A stretch of 64,000 nt of DNA, from positions 5,185,411-5,249,410 of the forward strand of contig NZ_CP036348.1 in the NCBI RefSeq assembly GCF_007753095.1, given 5' to 3'. The stretch comes from Rosistilla carotiformis (GTDB lineage Bacteria > Planctomycetota > Planctomycetia > Pirellulales > Pirellulaceae). Shown here piece by piece: positions 16,754 to 26,724 of the stretch. Position numbers and translations under genes: made by a program. How positions within the stretch are numbered: the first letter of the stretch is position 1; each line of letters starts with the position of its first letter. The notes under the pieces are model-generated. The model did not search any database, was not told the DNA's origin, and saw only the letters and a program-made list of their open reading frames with translations.

Positions 16754-18439
16754 ATGGCTACGGTCTCTTCAAATCTGCAACATGTCGACGCGGCAACGCT
16801 GCCGTCACAGTTCACGCTCCCACCGCGGAAGCTTCAGTACCCAAACTTCCCGGCGTGGGGATTGTTGCATCGGGCGGCAGGATTGATGCCCGAACACGAT
16901 GCGTGCATTTACTACGAAACGCGATGGCAATACCGCCAACTCAATCGCGATGCGATGCGGTTAGCAGCGGTCTTGCAGGACTGGGGCGTTCGCCCTGGCG
17001 ATCGCGTTGGGGTGCTGCTTCCCAACGTTCCCGAATACATCATCGCCGTCAACGGCATCTGGCGTGTCGGAGGCATCGCGGTGGCCATCAGCCCGTTGAT
17101 GGTTGCCGAAGAGGTCGATGAATTATTGGGCCAAACCGATTGCCAAATCGTGATCGGTTTCGACATGCTCTCCCACACACTTTGCGGGCCGCACCGACCA
17201 CGCAAGACGTTGCTGGTCTCGGTGCGTCCGCAACTCGGACCGTTGGAACAGCTCGGCTATCTCTACATGCGGCACCGCCAGACGGGTCAATGGTTGATGC
17301 CGGGCAACGATACTGCCGTTTGGTTTTGGGATGAACTGAATCGTGCCGAACCCTTGTTCGAAACGGCTCATTGCGATCCGGCGACTGACGCTGCGTACAT
17401 CCTGCCCACCGGCGGTACCACCGGACAGCCCAAAGCGGTAACGCTCAGCCATCGCAATCTCGTTGCCAACGCCTGGCAGCAATACTACTGGGCTGGCGCT
17501 CAGATCGGTCGCGAACGGTTGACCGGCGTGCTGCCTTTCTTTCACAGCTACGGCCTATCGACGACCGTCCTGGGTGGGGCAGCCCTGGTCGCGACGATCA
17601 TCCTGCATCCCCGGTTCAGCACGCACCACGCGATCGACCTGATGTCGCGTCATCGCCCCACGGTCTTCCATGCAGTCCCGGCGATGTTGGCCGCGATGAA
17701 TGAACAGCTGCGGAAGCGACCGGTACGACTCGATTCCATCAAGTGGGTGATCTCCGGCGGCGCACCACTCCCCGTCGATGTGGCCACTGAATTCGCCGAG
17801 CACACCGGCGCATTGGTCGTCGAGGGCTATGGCTTAAGCGAAGCGTCGCCGGTCACTCACGTCGGTCCCTTAAACGCCGATGCACGACATGGAACGATCG
17901 GTTTGCCGCTGCCCGATACCGACGCACGCATCGTGGACCAAGAGACGGGCAAGATCGATCTGCCGCAAGGGGAAGTCGGCGAATTGTTGGTGCGTGGCCC
18001 TCAAGTGATGCTTGGCTACTGGAATGATCCGGTCGAAACCAATCACGCGATTCGTGGCGGGTGGCTGCATACCGGCGACCTCGCACGTCTGCGTGCCGAC
18101 GGACTGTACGAAATCCACGCACGAAAGAAGGACCTGATCATCACGTCGGGATTCAACGTCTTTCCCCGCGAAGTGGAACGCAAACTGCGAAGCTTCCCCG
18201 GTGTGGTGGATGCGGCCGTTGTCGGAGTTCCCGACGAACAACGCGGCGAAATCGTGAAGGCCTTTCTCGTCATGGAGAAGGGAGCCCCTTGGGATGTCGC
18301 GGCGTTGGAGGCGTACTGCCACGAGCACCTGTCGGCTCATAAGCGGCCGCGAATTTTTGAACGTTGTCAACGCGATCTGCCCCGGAACTTCCTTGGCAAA
18401 GTCTTGCGTCGGCACTTGCGTGAAGGAGAGCCCCGATGA
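16754..18439 (+). CDS. Long-chain-fatty-acid-CoA ligase / AMP-dependent synthetase
   Basis: Activates a fatty acid with ATP and CoA, the entry step of beta-oxidation. 561 residues from the chosen ATG. Adenylate-forming motifs: P-loop YILPTGGTTGQPKAVTLSH, the aromatic/Thr motif VVEGYGLSEASPV, the hinge GWLHTGDLARLRADG and ARKKDLIITSGFNVFPREVE, and the catalytic Lys in PRNFLGKVLRR near the C-terminus. ATG 16754 (MATVSS) is preferred over 16658: GAGG lies just upstream and the extra N-terminus is unlike the family. Its last 4 bases overlap the thiolase start (ATGA), so the two are translationally coupled. First gene of the cluster; chain-length preference cannot be told. Confidence 0.93.
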   Translation: MATVSSNLQHVDAATLPSQFTLPPRKLQYPNFPAWGLLHRAAGLMPEHDACIYYETRWQYRQLNRDAMRLAAVLQDWGVRPGDRVGVLLPNVPEYIIAVNGIWRVGGIAVAISPLMVAEEVDELLGQTDCQIVIGFDMLSHTLCGPHRPRKTLLVSVRPQLGPLEQLGYLYMRHRQTGQWLMPGNDTAVWFWDELNRAEPLFETAHCDPATDAAYILPTGGTTGQPKAVTLSHRNLVANAWQQYYWAGAQIGRERLTGVLPFFHSYGLSTTVLGGAALVATIILHPRFSTHHAIDLMSRHRPTVFHAVPAMLAAMNEQLRKRPVRLDSIKWVISGGAPLPVDVATEFAEHTGALVVEGYGLSEASPVTHVGPLNADARHGTIGLPLPDTDARIVDQETGKIDLPQGEVGELLVRGPQVMLGYWNDPVETNHAIRGGWLHTGDLARLRADGLYEIHARKKDLIITSGFNVFPREVERKLRSFPGVVDAAVVGVPDEQRGEIVKAFLVMEKGAPWDVAALEAYCHEHLSAHKRPRIFERCQRDLPRNFLGKVLRRHLREGEPR

Positions 18440-19719
18440 TTGAGACACTCAAACCCATTGCGATCCTATCGGGTCAGCGGACACCTTTTGCGAAAGCCTA
18501 CGGCACGATGAACGATGTCTCGGCGGCGGCGTTGGGCACCGCCGCGGTGACCGCTGCGTTAACCAAAGCCAACTTGCAACCTGAACAGGTAGAGGAGCTT
18601 GTGTTCGGAAACGTGGCGGGTCCCGCGGATTCCGCGAACATCGCGCGAGTGATCGCGTTGCAATCAGGAATCCCACACGATCGAATCGCGCACACCGTCA
18701 ATCGCAACTGTGGATCGGGAATGGAATCGATCGTGTCGGGCTGGCAGATCCTACGCGAAGGGAGATCGCGCGTCGTGGTCGCGGGGGGCACCGAATCGAT
18801 GTCGGGCATTCCTTTGATGGTTCGCCCCTCCGCCGCCAAGCTGCTGATGCAACTGAATCGCAGCAAGCGGATCGGAGCCAAGCTGGCGTTGTTGGCGAAA
18901 TTGCGTCCGAAGCACTTCAAGCCGGTCGCTGGCGTGATGTTGGGCCTGACCGATCCGGTCAGCGGGCTGAACATGGGAGAGACCGCCGAAGTGCTGGCAA
19001 AAGAGTTTGCGATCAGTCGCGACGACCAGGACCGCTTTGCGTTGCAAAGTCACCAAAAAGCGGTGGCCGCGCGTGAGCAATGCTTTCTGTCGGGTGAGAT
19101 CACCCCAATCGAAACCGCCGGCCGTACGATCGAAAAAGACGACGGCCCACGAGCGAACCAATCGATCGACCAGCTGCGCAAATTGAAACCGATCTTCGAC
19201 CGGGAAGGGACCGTCACCGCGGGCAACAGCTGTCCGTTGACCGATGGTGCCGCGGCGGTGGTGTTGGTCGATGCGGACGATCCGTTGGCATCCGCCCAAC
19301 AGCCGCTTGGTCGAATCACCGCCTACGCGATTGCGGGTTGCGATCCACGACGGATGGGGCTGGGCCCCGTCTATGCGACGGCAAAACTGCTTCGACAAAC
19401 CGGACTGACGCTGGCCGATTTTGATCTCTACGAAATCAACGAAGCATTTGCGGCGCAGGTCTTGGCTTGCTTGGCCGCAATGGAATCGACAGCCTTCGCC
19501 CGACAGGAACTGGGATTGAGCGCCGCGATGGGAGCGCTGCCGATCGACCGCTTGAACGTCCACGGCGGCGCGATCGCCTTGGGACATCCGGTGGGAACCA
19601 CGGGCACCCGTATCGTAATCACGCTGCTGCGGGCACTCCGTCAACGCGGCCTACAGCGTGGCTTGGCAACGCTGTGCATCGGCGGAGGACAAGGATTCGC
19701 GATGGTCGTGGAAACTTGA
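18436..19719 (+). CDS. fadI: Acetyl-CoA acyltransferase (thiolase)
   Basis: Carries out thiolytic cleavage of 3-ketoacyl-CoA, the last step of beta-oxidation. 427 residues. Nucleophile Cys92 in NRNCGSGMESI, the C-terminal His motif NVHGGAIALGHPVGTTGTR and the second Cys in TLCIGGGQGF are all present. The length and the approximately 40-residue loop after MSGIPLM (KLLMQLNRSKRIGAKLALLA) match the FadI rather than the short FadA type, so the symbol is given with moderate confidence. Coupled to the ligase by a 4-bp overlap and followed after about 120 bp by the hydratase/dehydrogenase gene, its usual partner in the trifunctional complex. Confidence 0.92.
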   Translation: MIETLKPIAILSGQRTPFAKAYGTMNDVSAAALGTAAVTAALTKANLQPEQVEELVFGNVAGPADSANIARVIALQSGIPHDRIAHTVNRNCGSGMESIVSGWQILREGRSRVVVAGGTESMSGIPLMVRPSAAKLLMQLNRSKRIGAKLALLAKLRPKHFKPVAGVMLGLTDPVSGLNMGETAEVLAKEFAISRDDQDRFALQSHQKAVAAREQCFLSGEITPIETAGRTIEKDDGPRANQSIDQLRKLKPIFDREGTVTAGNSCPLTDGAAAVVLVDADDPLASAQQPLGRITAYAIAGCDPRRMGLGPVYATAKLLRQTGLTLADFDLYEINEAFAAQVLACLAAMESTAFARQELGLSAAMGALPIDRLNVHGGAIALGHPVGTTGTRIVITLLRALRQRGLQRGLATLCIGGGQGFAMVVET

Positions 19720-19843
19720 AAATCGATAGCCGGGCGATGCGACGGAAGGTCGCGACCTGGATGAAAACGAGTGGATAGCTCGAGAGAGAGTGAACGCCGC
19801 GCCCGGTCGCTACGACGGTCGCCAAATCATGGGAGAAGAACAA

Positions 19844-22075
19844 ATGAACGGCAACGACTACAAACATTTTCGTGTCTATCGCGACGATCGCGATGTGGTG
19901 ACGGTATGGATCCAACACGCGAGTCGATCGGTCAATGTTTTCGACGATGAAGTGATTGCCGAGCTATGGCAGATCGTCAGCGATTTAGAAGACGATCGGT
20001 TGGCCAAACTGGTGGTGATCCGTAGCGCTCACGAAAGCGGATTCATGGCGGGGGCCGATGTCACCAAAATCGCGCAATTGACCGCGGTCGAAGTCGATGA
20101 AGCGTTGGCAACCGGGCAAGCGTTGTTCACCCGAATCTCGAACCTCGAAATCCCAACGCTGGCGGTGATCGCCGGTCCATGTCTGGGCGGAGGACTGGAG
20201 CTCGCACTCGCTTGCCGGTACCGAATCGCTCAAGACAGCAGCACCACGCGACTCGGGTTGCCCGAAATTCAACTGGGCGTGATCCCTGGTTGGGGCGGCA
20301 CCCAACGCCTGCCGCAACGCGTGGGACTGAGCCAAGCGTTGCCCATGATCTTGCAGGGCAAAAAGTTGAATGCCAACAAAGCGTTCGAGATCGGATTGGT
20401 CGACCGCGTGGCGAATGAAGCGAACTGGAAATCGGCGGTGGATCAGTTTGTTCACGATTTACTGAAACGCCCGCGACTTCCCAACCATCAGGTCCCTAGC
20501 CGCATCGGATCCTGGTTTTTCGATCACACGGCAATCGGACGCCGGATCGTGCTGCATATGGCGCGGAATCACACGGCCCGACAAAGCGCTCACTATCCAG
20601 CGATCCCTGCCGCGATCCGCGCCGTCGAAGCGGGCACAAAGCGTAAAAAAGATGGCTTCGCAGCCGAGCGATTTGAATTCAGCCGACTGATCGAAACGCC
20701 CGCCTGCCGCAATATGTTGGAGCTGTTTTTCCGACGCGAACGCGCTCGCACCGTATCCACTTGGCAGGCGTCCCCCCAATCGGATGCCGCGCATGATTCC
20801 GACGCCGATCACACGACGATCCACAAAATTGGAATCGTCGGCGCCGGGGTGATGGGAGCGGGGATCGCCCAGTTGGCGGCGCTGAAAAAGTTTCATGTCG
20901 TCATCAAAGAGATCAGTGAAGAACTGGCCTCGGCAGGTATGAAGCGTATTGAAGATCAGCTGACGCAATCAGCCCGCAGTGGACGGCTACCCGAAGCAGA
21001 TGCACAAGCGGCGATGGGACGGATTTCGGCGACGTGCGACTGGGCCCCGTTGGAGAGTGTCGATCTGGTCATCGAAGCGGTTGTCGAACGCGATGACGTC
21101 AAGGCAAAGGTCTTTCGTGAACTCAGTCGAGTCGTTAACCCGCATGGTGTGTTGACGTCCAACACATCGTCGCTTTCGATCGCGCATATGGCCGACGCTT
21201 CCGACCGTCCCCAACAGGTCGGCGGCCTTCACTTTTTCAACCCAGTTCATCGAATGGAACTTGTCGAAGTCGTGCGGGCTTCAACGACCAGCGAGACCGT
21301 GGTTGATGAACTGGTCCAATTCGTTCGCGCTCTTGGCAAGACACCGATCGTTACCACCGACACTCCCGGATTTCTGGTGAATCGTGTTTTGTTCCCCTAC
21401 ATCGGGGAAGCGATTCAAATGATCTGCGACGGCGTCGAAACCGAAGTGATCGATCGCGAAGCGCGTCGATTTGGGATGCCGATGGGCCCGCTGGAACTGT
21501 TAGATCAAGTCGGGTTGGACGTTGCCTATCATGTTTCGGGATCGCTTGATTCAGTGCTTCGCGACAATGAACGCGTCGTCAAATTGCTAGGCGAGATGGT
21601 GACCCGTGGTTGGATCGGCCGCAAAAGTGGTTTGGGTTTCTATCGATACGATGGCAAACATCGCGGTCCCGCGACACCGATGAAGCCGCTGCTGTCGGGC
21701 GTTTCCGCACCTCTGGTTCCTCATTTGGATATGGCCAGCGACGGACTGACCGATTCCCAGCGTCGCTTGATCTATCCACTGATTAATGAATCGATCCAGT
21801 GCTTGCAACAACGTGTCGTCGCCGAGGCCTGGATGGTTGATTTGGGAATGGTGCTAGGAACCGGATTCGCTCCGTTTCGCGGCGGCCCGTTGAGCTTTGG
21901 GGAACATATCGGATGGAAACATGTTGCCCGCAACATGAAGGCCTTGGAGGTGATGTATGGCATTCGATTTGAACCGGCGACGCGTTTAGAAGAGCTGGCG
22001 AGGACCGGAGGCACGCTGTTTGTCGCCAACGAAGACCGTTCGGGCTTTGGGACCCAACGGCTCACACGCCACTAG
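19844..22075 (+). CDS. fadJ: Fatty-acid oxidation multifunctional protein: enoyl-CoA hydratase / 3-hydroxyacyl-CoA dehydrogenase
   Basis: 743 residues. The N-terminal crotonase domain (about 1-280) has the oxyanion/acid motifs SGFMAGADVTKI, GPCLGGGLELALACRY and LPEIQLGVIPGWGGTQRLP with both family glutamates. The NAD-binding domain begins at about 327 with IGIVGAGVMGAGIAQLAA; the catalytic His is in GGLHFFNPVHRMELVEVV, and the C-terminal dimerisation domain follows (TPGFLVNRVLFPYIGEA). It therefore does hydration and oxidation in one chain. ATG 19844 is favoured over GTG 19790 and ATG 19829 because GGGAGAAG lies 5-12 nt upstream. It pairs with the preceding thiolase gene as in fadIJ operons. 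The exact chain-length class is unknown. Confidence 0.93.
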   Translation: MNGNDYKHFRVYRDDRDVVTVWIQHASRSVNVFDDEVIAELWQIVSDLEDDRLAKLVVIRSAHESGFMAGADVTKIAQLTAVEVDEALATGQALFTRISNLEIPTLAVIAGPCLGGGLELALACRYRIAQDSSTTRLGLPEIQLGVIPGWGGTQRLPQRVGLSQALPMILQGKKLNANKAFEIGLVDRVANEANWKSAVDQFVHDLLKRPRLPNHQVPSRIGSWFFDHTAIGRRIVLHMARNHTARQSAHYPAIPAAIRAVEAGTKRKKDGFAAERFEFSRLIETPACRNMLELFFRRERARTVSTWQASPQSDAAHDSDADHTTIHKIGIVGAGVMGAGIAQLAALKKFHVVIKEISEELASAGMKRIEDQLTQSARSGRLPEADAQAAMGRISATCDWAPLESVDLVIEAVVERDDVKAKVFRELSRVVNPHGVLTSNTSSLSIAHMADASDRPQQVGGLHFFNPVHRMELVEVVRASTTSETVVDELVQFVRALGKTPIVTTDTPGFLVNRVLFPYIGEAIQMICDGVETEVIDREARRFGMPMGPLELLDQVGLDVAYHVSGSLDSVLRDNERVVKLLGEMVTRGWIGRKSGLGFYRYDGKHRGPATPMKPLLSGVSAPLVPHLDMASDGLTDSQRRLIYPLINESIQCLQQRVVAEAWMVDLGMVLGTGFAPFRGGPLSFGEHIGWKHVARNMKALEVMYGIRFEPATRLEELARTGGTLFVANEDRSGFGTQRLTRH

Positions 22076-22169
22076 GTTCCCGTGCACCGCGGGGCGCGCT
22101 CGTGATGCAAAAACGTGGCATCGTCGAGAGCGCCCGTCCCCTGATGCGAACTACTTGGAGGATTGATCG

Positions 22170-24266
22170 ATGAGCCTTGATATCCATAACAAATGTTACG
22201 ACGAGATCGTAGAAGCAGCCGAGCGCGAGGAAAAGTTGTCGCAGCTTGCCGACGAAGTTCGCGCCGACCGCGACACGACCGACCGCTCGACCGCTCCGGC
22301 TGCCGATGGGATACGACAGGAAAACGGCAAGGTCGCTCGTCCAACGGCGGGAACTTCGTTCGCCGAAACCGCATTGCGTTTGGGGGGCAAGAGTGACGAT
22401 GAAGCGAGGCGCACCGGCGTGCTCGACACCGCGGACGATCAGGTGGAAGCCCTTTTTGCGCCGCAGTACCAAACGGCCAATAGCCCGATCCATCGAAGCG
22501 TTTGGGAACGTCGTGTTCAGATCGAAATGTTCGCATTACCCCAAAGCGAGGTCCCTAAACAAGCGAGGCAGATCATGGACCGCTGCCTGAACGTGGTGCG
22601 TACCGCGATCGAAGATGGGACGATCTACAACGACCAAAACAAACTGTCCGACACGTTGCTGCAGCAGCTTGGTCAGGCTGGATATTGGGGCATGTTGGTC
22701 GATGCGGAGTATGGGGGCAGCGGTTTAAGGTTCCAACACTTCGCCAAATTTATAACGGAGATGGCAACAATCGAACCAACGGTTGCCGGCTTGGCGTCGG
22801 TCCACGGTTGTATCGGCGCCGTCGATCCTCTGCGGACCTTTGGCAACCGGGAACAGAAGGAACGCTTCTTGCCGGGGCTGGCCGATGGTTCGCGGTTGTC
22901 CGCCTTTGCCTTGACCGAACCAGGTGCCGGCAGCGACCTAACGGCACTACGGACGACGGCGGTGCTGGATGGAGATGACTATGTGGTTAACGGCGAGAAG
23001 CTGTTCATCACCAATGCAGTCCCAGGACGAACCATCGGCCTGGTATGCAAGATCGACGATCAACCGGCAGTGTTGATCGCCGAACTGCCGACTCAGGAAG
23101 ACGAACACTTCCAAATGAAGCGTTACGGTCTCTATGCGCTTCGCCGAGCGCATAACAACGGTCTGGTCTTCCGCAACTTCCGTGTACCGGCGGAAAATTT
23201 GCTGCGTCCACTCACTGGCGACGGACTCACGATCGCTTACCACGGGCTCAACCTGGGGCGAGTTTCTCTGTGCGCCAATGCAGCGGGGACGATGCGTTCG
23301 ATGTTGGCTAGCATGTTGCCATGGGCAGCGTACCGCCGCACCTACGGGCAATCGATCGATCGCCGGGAATTGGTGCAACGTCGCATCGGCCACATGGCTG
23401 GGTTGATCGTAGGCTGCGACGCCTTGACCCATTGGTGTGGTGGTTTGATCGACATGGGATATCGTGGCGAGATGGAATGTACCATCGCCAAGATCTTCGG
23501 CAGCGAAGCGCTCAAAGAAGCGGCGATCGAACTGTACATGAAAACGCACGGCGGTCGTTCATTCCTGCACGGACACACCTTTGGCGACAACGTCCACGAA
23601 TTTCTCGCCCCCTGCATTTATGAAGGGGAAGGGGAGATGTTAGGGATGGCCTTTTTCAAATCGCTGGTCAAACAGCATGGCAAAGATTTCTTCGAACCGA
23701 TCGGCCGTGCCGTGCAAGCGGCGGGAATTCAAAAACCCAACCCCGCCAATCCGCTGCATGCTTGGCATTTGAAAGGACCGCTGACACATTACGCTCGCTG
23801 GTATATGGGACAACGTTGGGCCGGGCGAAGTTTGGATTCGCTGGACTCCATGCCCTCGGTGCTTCGCAGCCATGCCCATTTTGCACAGAAATACCTTGCC
23901 GATGCCGGGTTCGAAATTTCGGGAACGATGCGCCGGTTCCAGTTACAGTTAGCCGACCGGCAGTGCGCCATGGCCGCCGTGTCGCAACGACTCCAGGACG
24001 CCGTGGTGATCCTGTGCACCAGCCTCTACGGATCCCAGCATTCCGACCCGATCACCCAGTCGGCATCCGATGTGGTTTGCTGGCATTTGCGCCATCGTCT
24101 ACGCGGATCACGGCCCACTTCGGCCGACTTCCGCCGCGTCACTGAACTGGGTGAATCGATCGCCGACGAGGGCTGGTCGGAAATTGCTAGTATCCCAGGC
24201 GATCCGATTTTAATGCGGTACTACGCTGCAGTTGACCGAGCCTCCGCGCTCGACGGCCCGACTTGA
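22170..24266 (+). CDS. Acyl-CoA dehydrogenase family protein, long form
   Basis: Introduces the 2,3-double bond into acyl-CoA using FAD. 698 residues, longer than the usual 380-400. An N-terminal extension (about 1-120; acidic, partly disordered) precedes the ACAD core, and about 170 residues follow it. Core motifs: FALTEPGAGSDLTALRTTAV (substrate/FAD loop), VVNGEKLFITNA, AYRRTYGQSIDRRELVQRRI, and the C-terminal IYEGEGEMLGM, where a glutamate occupies the catalytic-base region. The C-terminal extension recalls very-long-chain/FadE-like enzymes. TTGGAGG sits before the ATG. Same strand as the FadJ gene, 94 bp away, so it probably shares its transcript and supplies the first oxidation step. Confidence 0.9.
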   Translation: MSLDIHNKCYDEIVEAAEREEKLSQLADEVRADRDTTDRSTAPAADGIRQENGKVARPTAGTSFAETALRLGGKSDDEARRTGVLDTADDQVEALFAPQYQTANSPIHRSVWERRVQIEMFALPQSEVPKQARQIMDRCLNVVRTAIEDGTIYNDQNKLSDTLLQQLGQAGYWGMLVDAEYGGSGLRFQHFAKFITEMATIEPTVAGLASVHGCIGAVDPLRTFGNREQKERFLPGLADGSRLSAFALTEPGAGSDLTALRTTAVLDGDDYVVNGEKLFITNAVPGRTIGLVCKIDDQPAVLIAELPTQEDEHFQMKRYGLYALRRAHNNGLVFRNFRVPAENLLRPLTGDGLTIAYHGLNLGRVSLCANAAGTMRSMLASMLPWAAYRRTYGQSIDRRELVQRRIGHMAGLIVGCDALTHWCGGLIDMGYRGEMECTIAKIFGSEALKEAAIELYMKTHGGRSFLHGHTFGDNVHEFLAPCIYEGEGEMLGMAFFKSLVKQHGKDFFEPIGRAVQAAGIQKPNPANPLHAWHLKGPLTHYARWYMGQRWAGRSLDSLDSMPSVLRSHAHFAQKYLADAGFEISGTMRRFQLQLADRQCAMAAVSQRLQDAVVILCTSLYGSQHSDPITQSASDVVCWHLRHRLRGSRPTSADFRRVTELGESIADEGWSEIASIPGDPILMRYYAAVDRASALDGPT

Positions 24267-24461
24267 AAAAAACCTGCATCCCGACGCGTTTCGCGTCGTT
24301 TCGACAGCACGTGCCGTCGTACCCACGGCTCTGTTTGCTATCAATCTGTTGCCGTCACGACCGGTTGGTTCGTGAAAATCCGGAAGGCGATCAACGCCAC
24401 ATACCGAAATGGATAAGGGGGCTTGCCTGTTCAGAGTTATCAATTTCGACGAGGAAAGACC

Positions 24462-25355
24462 ATGCAGTTACGAAAGCGATCGGCCGTTCTGGCACTGGGT
24501 GGCGGAGGTGCACGGGGTTTGGCACACATCGGTGCGATCGAAGTTCTGCGGTCGATGGAGTTGCGGATCGAACGCTATGTTGGCGTCAGCATCGGATCAT
24601 TGGTCGGCGCACTGTGTGCGATTGAACCGGACAGCGAACGGTTGCACGCCAACGTCAACCAGTACCTGCACAGCGAAGGCTTTCTAAGAATGCAGGACAA
24701 ATTGTTTGCGGTCGCTCCCAAGTCCGAAGCAAGTTCCAACTCGGGCGTCTTCGCTTGGTATGAGACGATCAAACAGTTTGTCGGCACGCGACGAAAGTTG
24801 ATCCACATCCTCAGCCGTCCGTCGCTGTTGGCGCGCGACGTGATGCAACACGTGGTCGAAGGCCTGCTGCCGGACATCAACATCGAAGACCTTGATCGTC
24901 CGCTGCACATCGTCACCGTCGATCTGCGCACTGGCAGCCCGGTCGTCTTGGATCGCGGTCCGCTTCGCGAAGCGGTGATCGCGTCGACGGCGATTCCTGG
25001 GATTTTCCCCCCCGTTCCCTGGGACGACATGTTGCTGTGCGACATCGGCGTGCTTGATCCGGTTCCGTCGCGAGTTGCCCAGCGGATGGCCAGCGACTTG
25101 ACGATCGCTGTCGATGTCTGTTCGACGATCAAGCATAAACCGAAGGTTAAAAACGCCTTTGAAACGTTCATTCGCATGAATGAAATCGCCCAAGGGCTGA
25201 TGCGGCAGACCGCCCACGAATCGGCCGACATCATGATCCGGCCCGATGTGGCGCGGGTTCCGTGGTTCGATTTCACCGATTCGGAACTATTGATCGGCGA
25301 AGGCCGGAAGGCGGCTCGGGCGATGATGCAGACGCTGTGGAAAGCCGCCGCGTAG
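24462..25355 (+). CDS. Patatin-like phospholipase (RssA type)
   Basis: 297 residues. The patatin Ser/Asp dyad is clear: oxyanion loop LALGGGGARGLAHIGAIEVL, nucleophile elbow GVSIGSLVGA (Ser in GxSxG), and the Asp motif CDIGVLDPVPS (D-x-G). It probably hydrolyses acyl esters or phospholipids, which could feed fatty acids to the beta-oxidation genes just upstream; this link is inferred from position. No signal peptide, so cytoplasmic. ATG 24462 is chosen because GAGGAAAG precedes it; an in-frame start at 24423 has none. Confidence 0.88.
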   Translation: MQLRKRSAVLALGGGGARGLAHIGAIEVLRSMELRIERYVGVSIGSLVGALCAIEPDSERLHANVNQYLHSEGFLRMQDKLFAVAPKSEASSNSGVFAWYETIKQFVGTRRKLIHILSRPSLLARDVMQHVVEGLLPDINIEDLDRPLHIVTVDLRTGSPVVLDRGPLREAVIASTAIPGIFPPVPWDDMLLCDIGVLDPVPSRVAQRMASDLTIAVDVCSTIKHKPKVKNAFETFIRMNEIAQGLMRQTAHESADIMIRPDVARVPWFDFTDSELLIGEGRKAARAMMQTLWKAAA

Positions 25356-25426
25356 CTCGCGGAGCTCGAATCCGCGGGGGCGAAGAAAATTGAGCCGCCT
25401 TGCTGGATGCGGCGAATCGGCGAACA

Positions 25427-26128
25427 ATGGACGGCCAAACTGAGACCGTTCCCATCGCATTGCATTCAGGAAATCTGCCGGTGCCCCGTCAACAGCTTCG
25501 CACGCCCAGTACTTCTATCGATCTGTCGCAGCACTTTCGGATGGTCGATGCGTTGCCGCAGCAGGTCTCCAGCCAAACGCTGTTCCAGAACGATGCGGGG
25601 CTGCAGATCGAAGTGGGATCGGGCAAAGGGCTGTTCCTATTAACGGCCTCAGGCGAACAACCCGACCAAAATTTCTTGGGCATCGAGATCGCCCACAAAT
25701 ACGCCAAGCATGCCGCGACGAAGCTAAAGAATGCCGGCCGCACCAACGCGATCATGGCCTCGGGAGACGCCCTTCCGATCTTCGAGAAACAGATCGCCGA
25801 CGAATCCTTGGCCGCCGTGCACGTCTATTTCCCCGATCCTTGGTGGAAGAAAAAGCATAAAAAGCGTCGGGTCTTGAACGAGGCGTTCCTCCGCAGCGCT
25901 AGCCGCACATTGGCTCCCGGGGGACGATTTTACTTCTGGACCGACGTCTTGGATTATTTCGAATCGACGCTGGAACTGATGGCGATGGTGGTTCCCGAAC
26001 TGGGGCCGCCGCTGCCAGATGTCGCTTCGGAAGCGGAACACGACCTGGATTACCGCACGCATTTCGAACGTCGCAGCCGAAAGAATGAAATCCCGGTCTA
26101 TCGGGTCCATTTTGACAAACCGTCGTAA
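25427..26128 (+). CDS. trmB: tRNA (guanine-N7-)-methyltransferase
   Basis: Methylates G46 in the tRNA variable loop with S-adenosylmethionine. 233 residues with the TrmB hallmarks: SAM motif IEVGSGKGLFLL, NFLGIEIAHKYAKHAA, and the signature VYFPDPWWKKKHKKRR with the catalytic/tRNA-binding basic patch; a C-terminal RSRKNEIPVYRVHF closes the fold. ATG 25427 is the most likely start; TTG 25400 would add 9 residues. No strong ribosome site is seen. The gene follows the lipase gene by about 70 bp but is functionally unrelated. Confidence 0.92.
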   Translation: MDGQTETVPIALHSGNLPVPRQQLRTPSTSIDLSQHFRMVDALPQQVSSQTLFQNDAGLQIEVGSGKGLFLLTASGEQPDQNFLGIEIAHKYAKHAATKLKNAGRTNAIMASGDALPIFEKQIADESLAAVHVYFPDPWWKKKHKKRRVLNEAFLRSASRTLAPGGRFYFWTDVLDYFESTLELMAMVVPELGPPLPDVASEAEHDLDYRTHFERRSRKNEIPVYRVHFDKPS

Positions 26129-26263
26129 CCGACCGCCCCTTTTGCCGGCGAAAGCATGCAAAAATCAGTCCGTTTCGACTTGCCGCATTGCTTGCCAGCG
26201 GAATACAATGCATTCGCCTGAGAAAATTAGAACAACACTTCCATTTCCAAATAGAGGTTCTTG

Positions 26264-26596
26264 ATGCCTATTCAATTATCTGAACGAGCTGCGGAGGAAG
26301 TAAAACGCTTTCGTACAGAGCACAACTTTGAAGACGCAATGTTTCTGCGAATCGGTGTTGCCGGCGGCGGATGCAGCGGCTTTAACTATACGCTGAACTT
26401 TGACGACAACTTCGACGCCAAGGCCGATTCGAAGTACGAATCGCACGGTGTTGCCGTGGTTGTCGACAAGAAGAGCGCTTTGTACCTGGACGGAACCACC
26501 GTCGATTGGTTCGAGAGCCTGGAGAAGCAAGGTTTTACTTTCGAGAACCCCAACGCGACCAAATCTTGCGGTTGCGGCAGCTCTTTCCAAGCCTAG
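26264..26596 (+). CDS. A-type iron-sulfur carrier protein (HesB/IscA/ErpA family)
   Basis: 110 residues. Carries and delivers Fe-S clusters to apoproteins. The three invariant cysteines are present: one in [11 protein letters not shown] and two in [10 protein letters not shown] at the C-terminus. GAGG lies 8 nt before ATG 26264; the preceding TTG is less likely. No isc or suf gene is next to it, so ErpA versus IscA cannot be decided. A strong GC-rich hairpin follows the stop. Confidence 0.93.
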   Translation: MPIQLSERAAEEVKRFRTEHNFEDAMFLRIGVAGGGCSGFNYTLNFDDNFDAKADSKYESHGVAVVVDKKSALYLDGTTVDWFESLEKQGFTFENPNATKSCGCGSSFQA

Positions 26597-26605
26597 TTCG
26601 GCCTG

Positions 26606-26644
26606 CCACCGCCGCGTTTGCAAACGACCGCCAGCGGCGGGTGG
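26606..26644 (+). terminator. GC-rich hairpin after Fe-S carrier gene
   Basis: CCACCGCCGC (26606-26615) pairs with GCGGCGGGTGG (26634-26644) with one bulged base, 10 nt after the stop; the loop contains the palindrome GTTTGCAAAC. No long T run follows, so it is a candidate only. Confidence 0.45.
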
Positions 26645-26724
26645 CTGTCCAGATCTGATTTCAAAGTTTATGATCCGCGTCCTGCATCGGTTGATGTGTG
26701 ACGCGGTTTTTTCGTAGGTGGACA

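Noticed and set aside
16318-17121. Plus-strand frame of 267 residues before and inside the acyl-CoA ligase gene
   Set aside because: Overlaps the ligase gene in another frame; no motifs.
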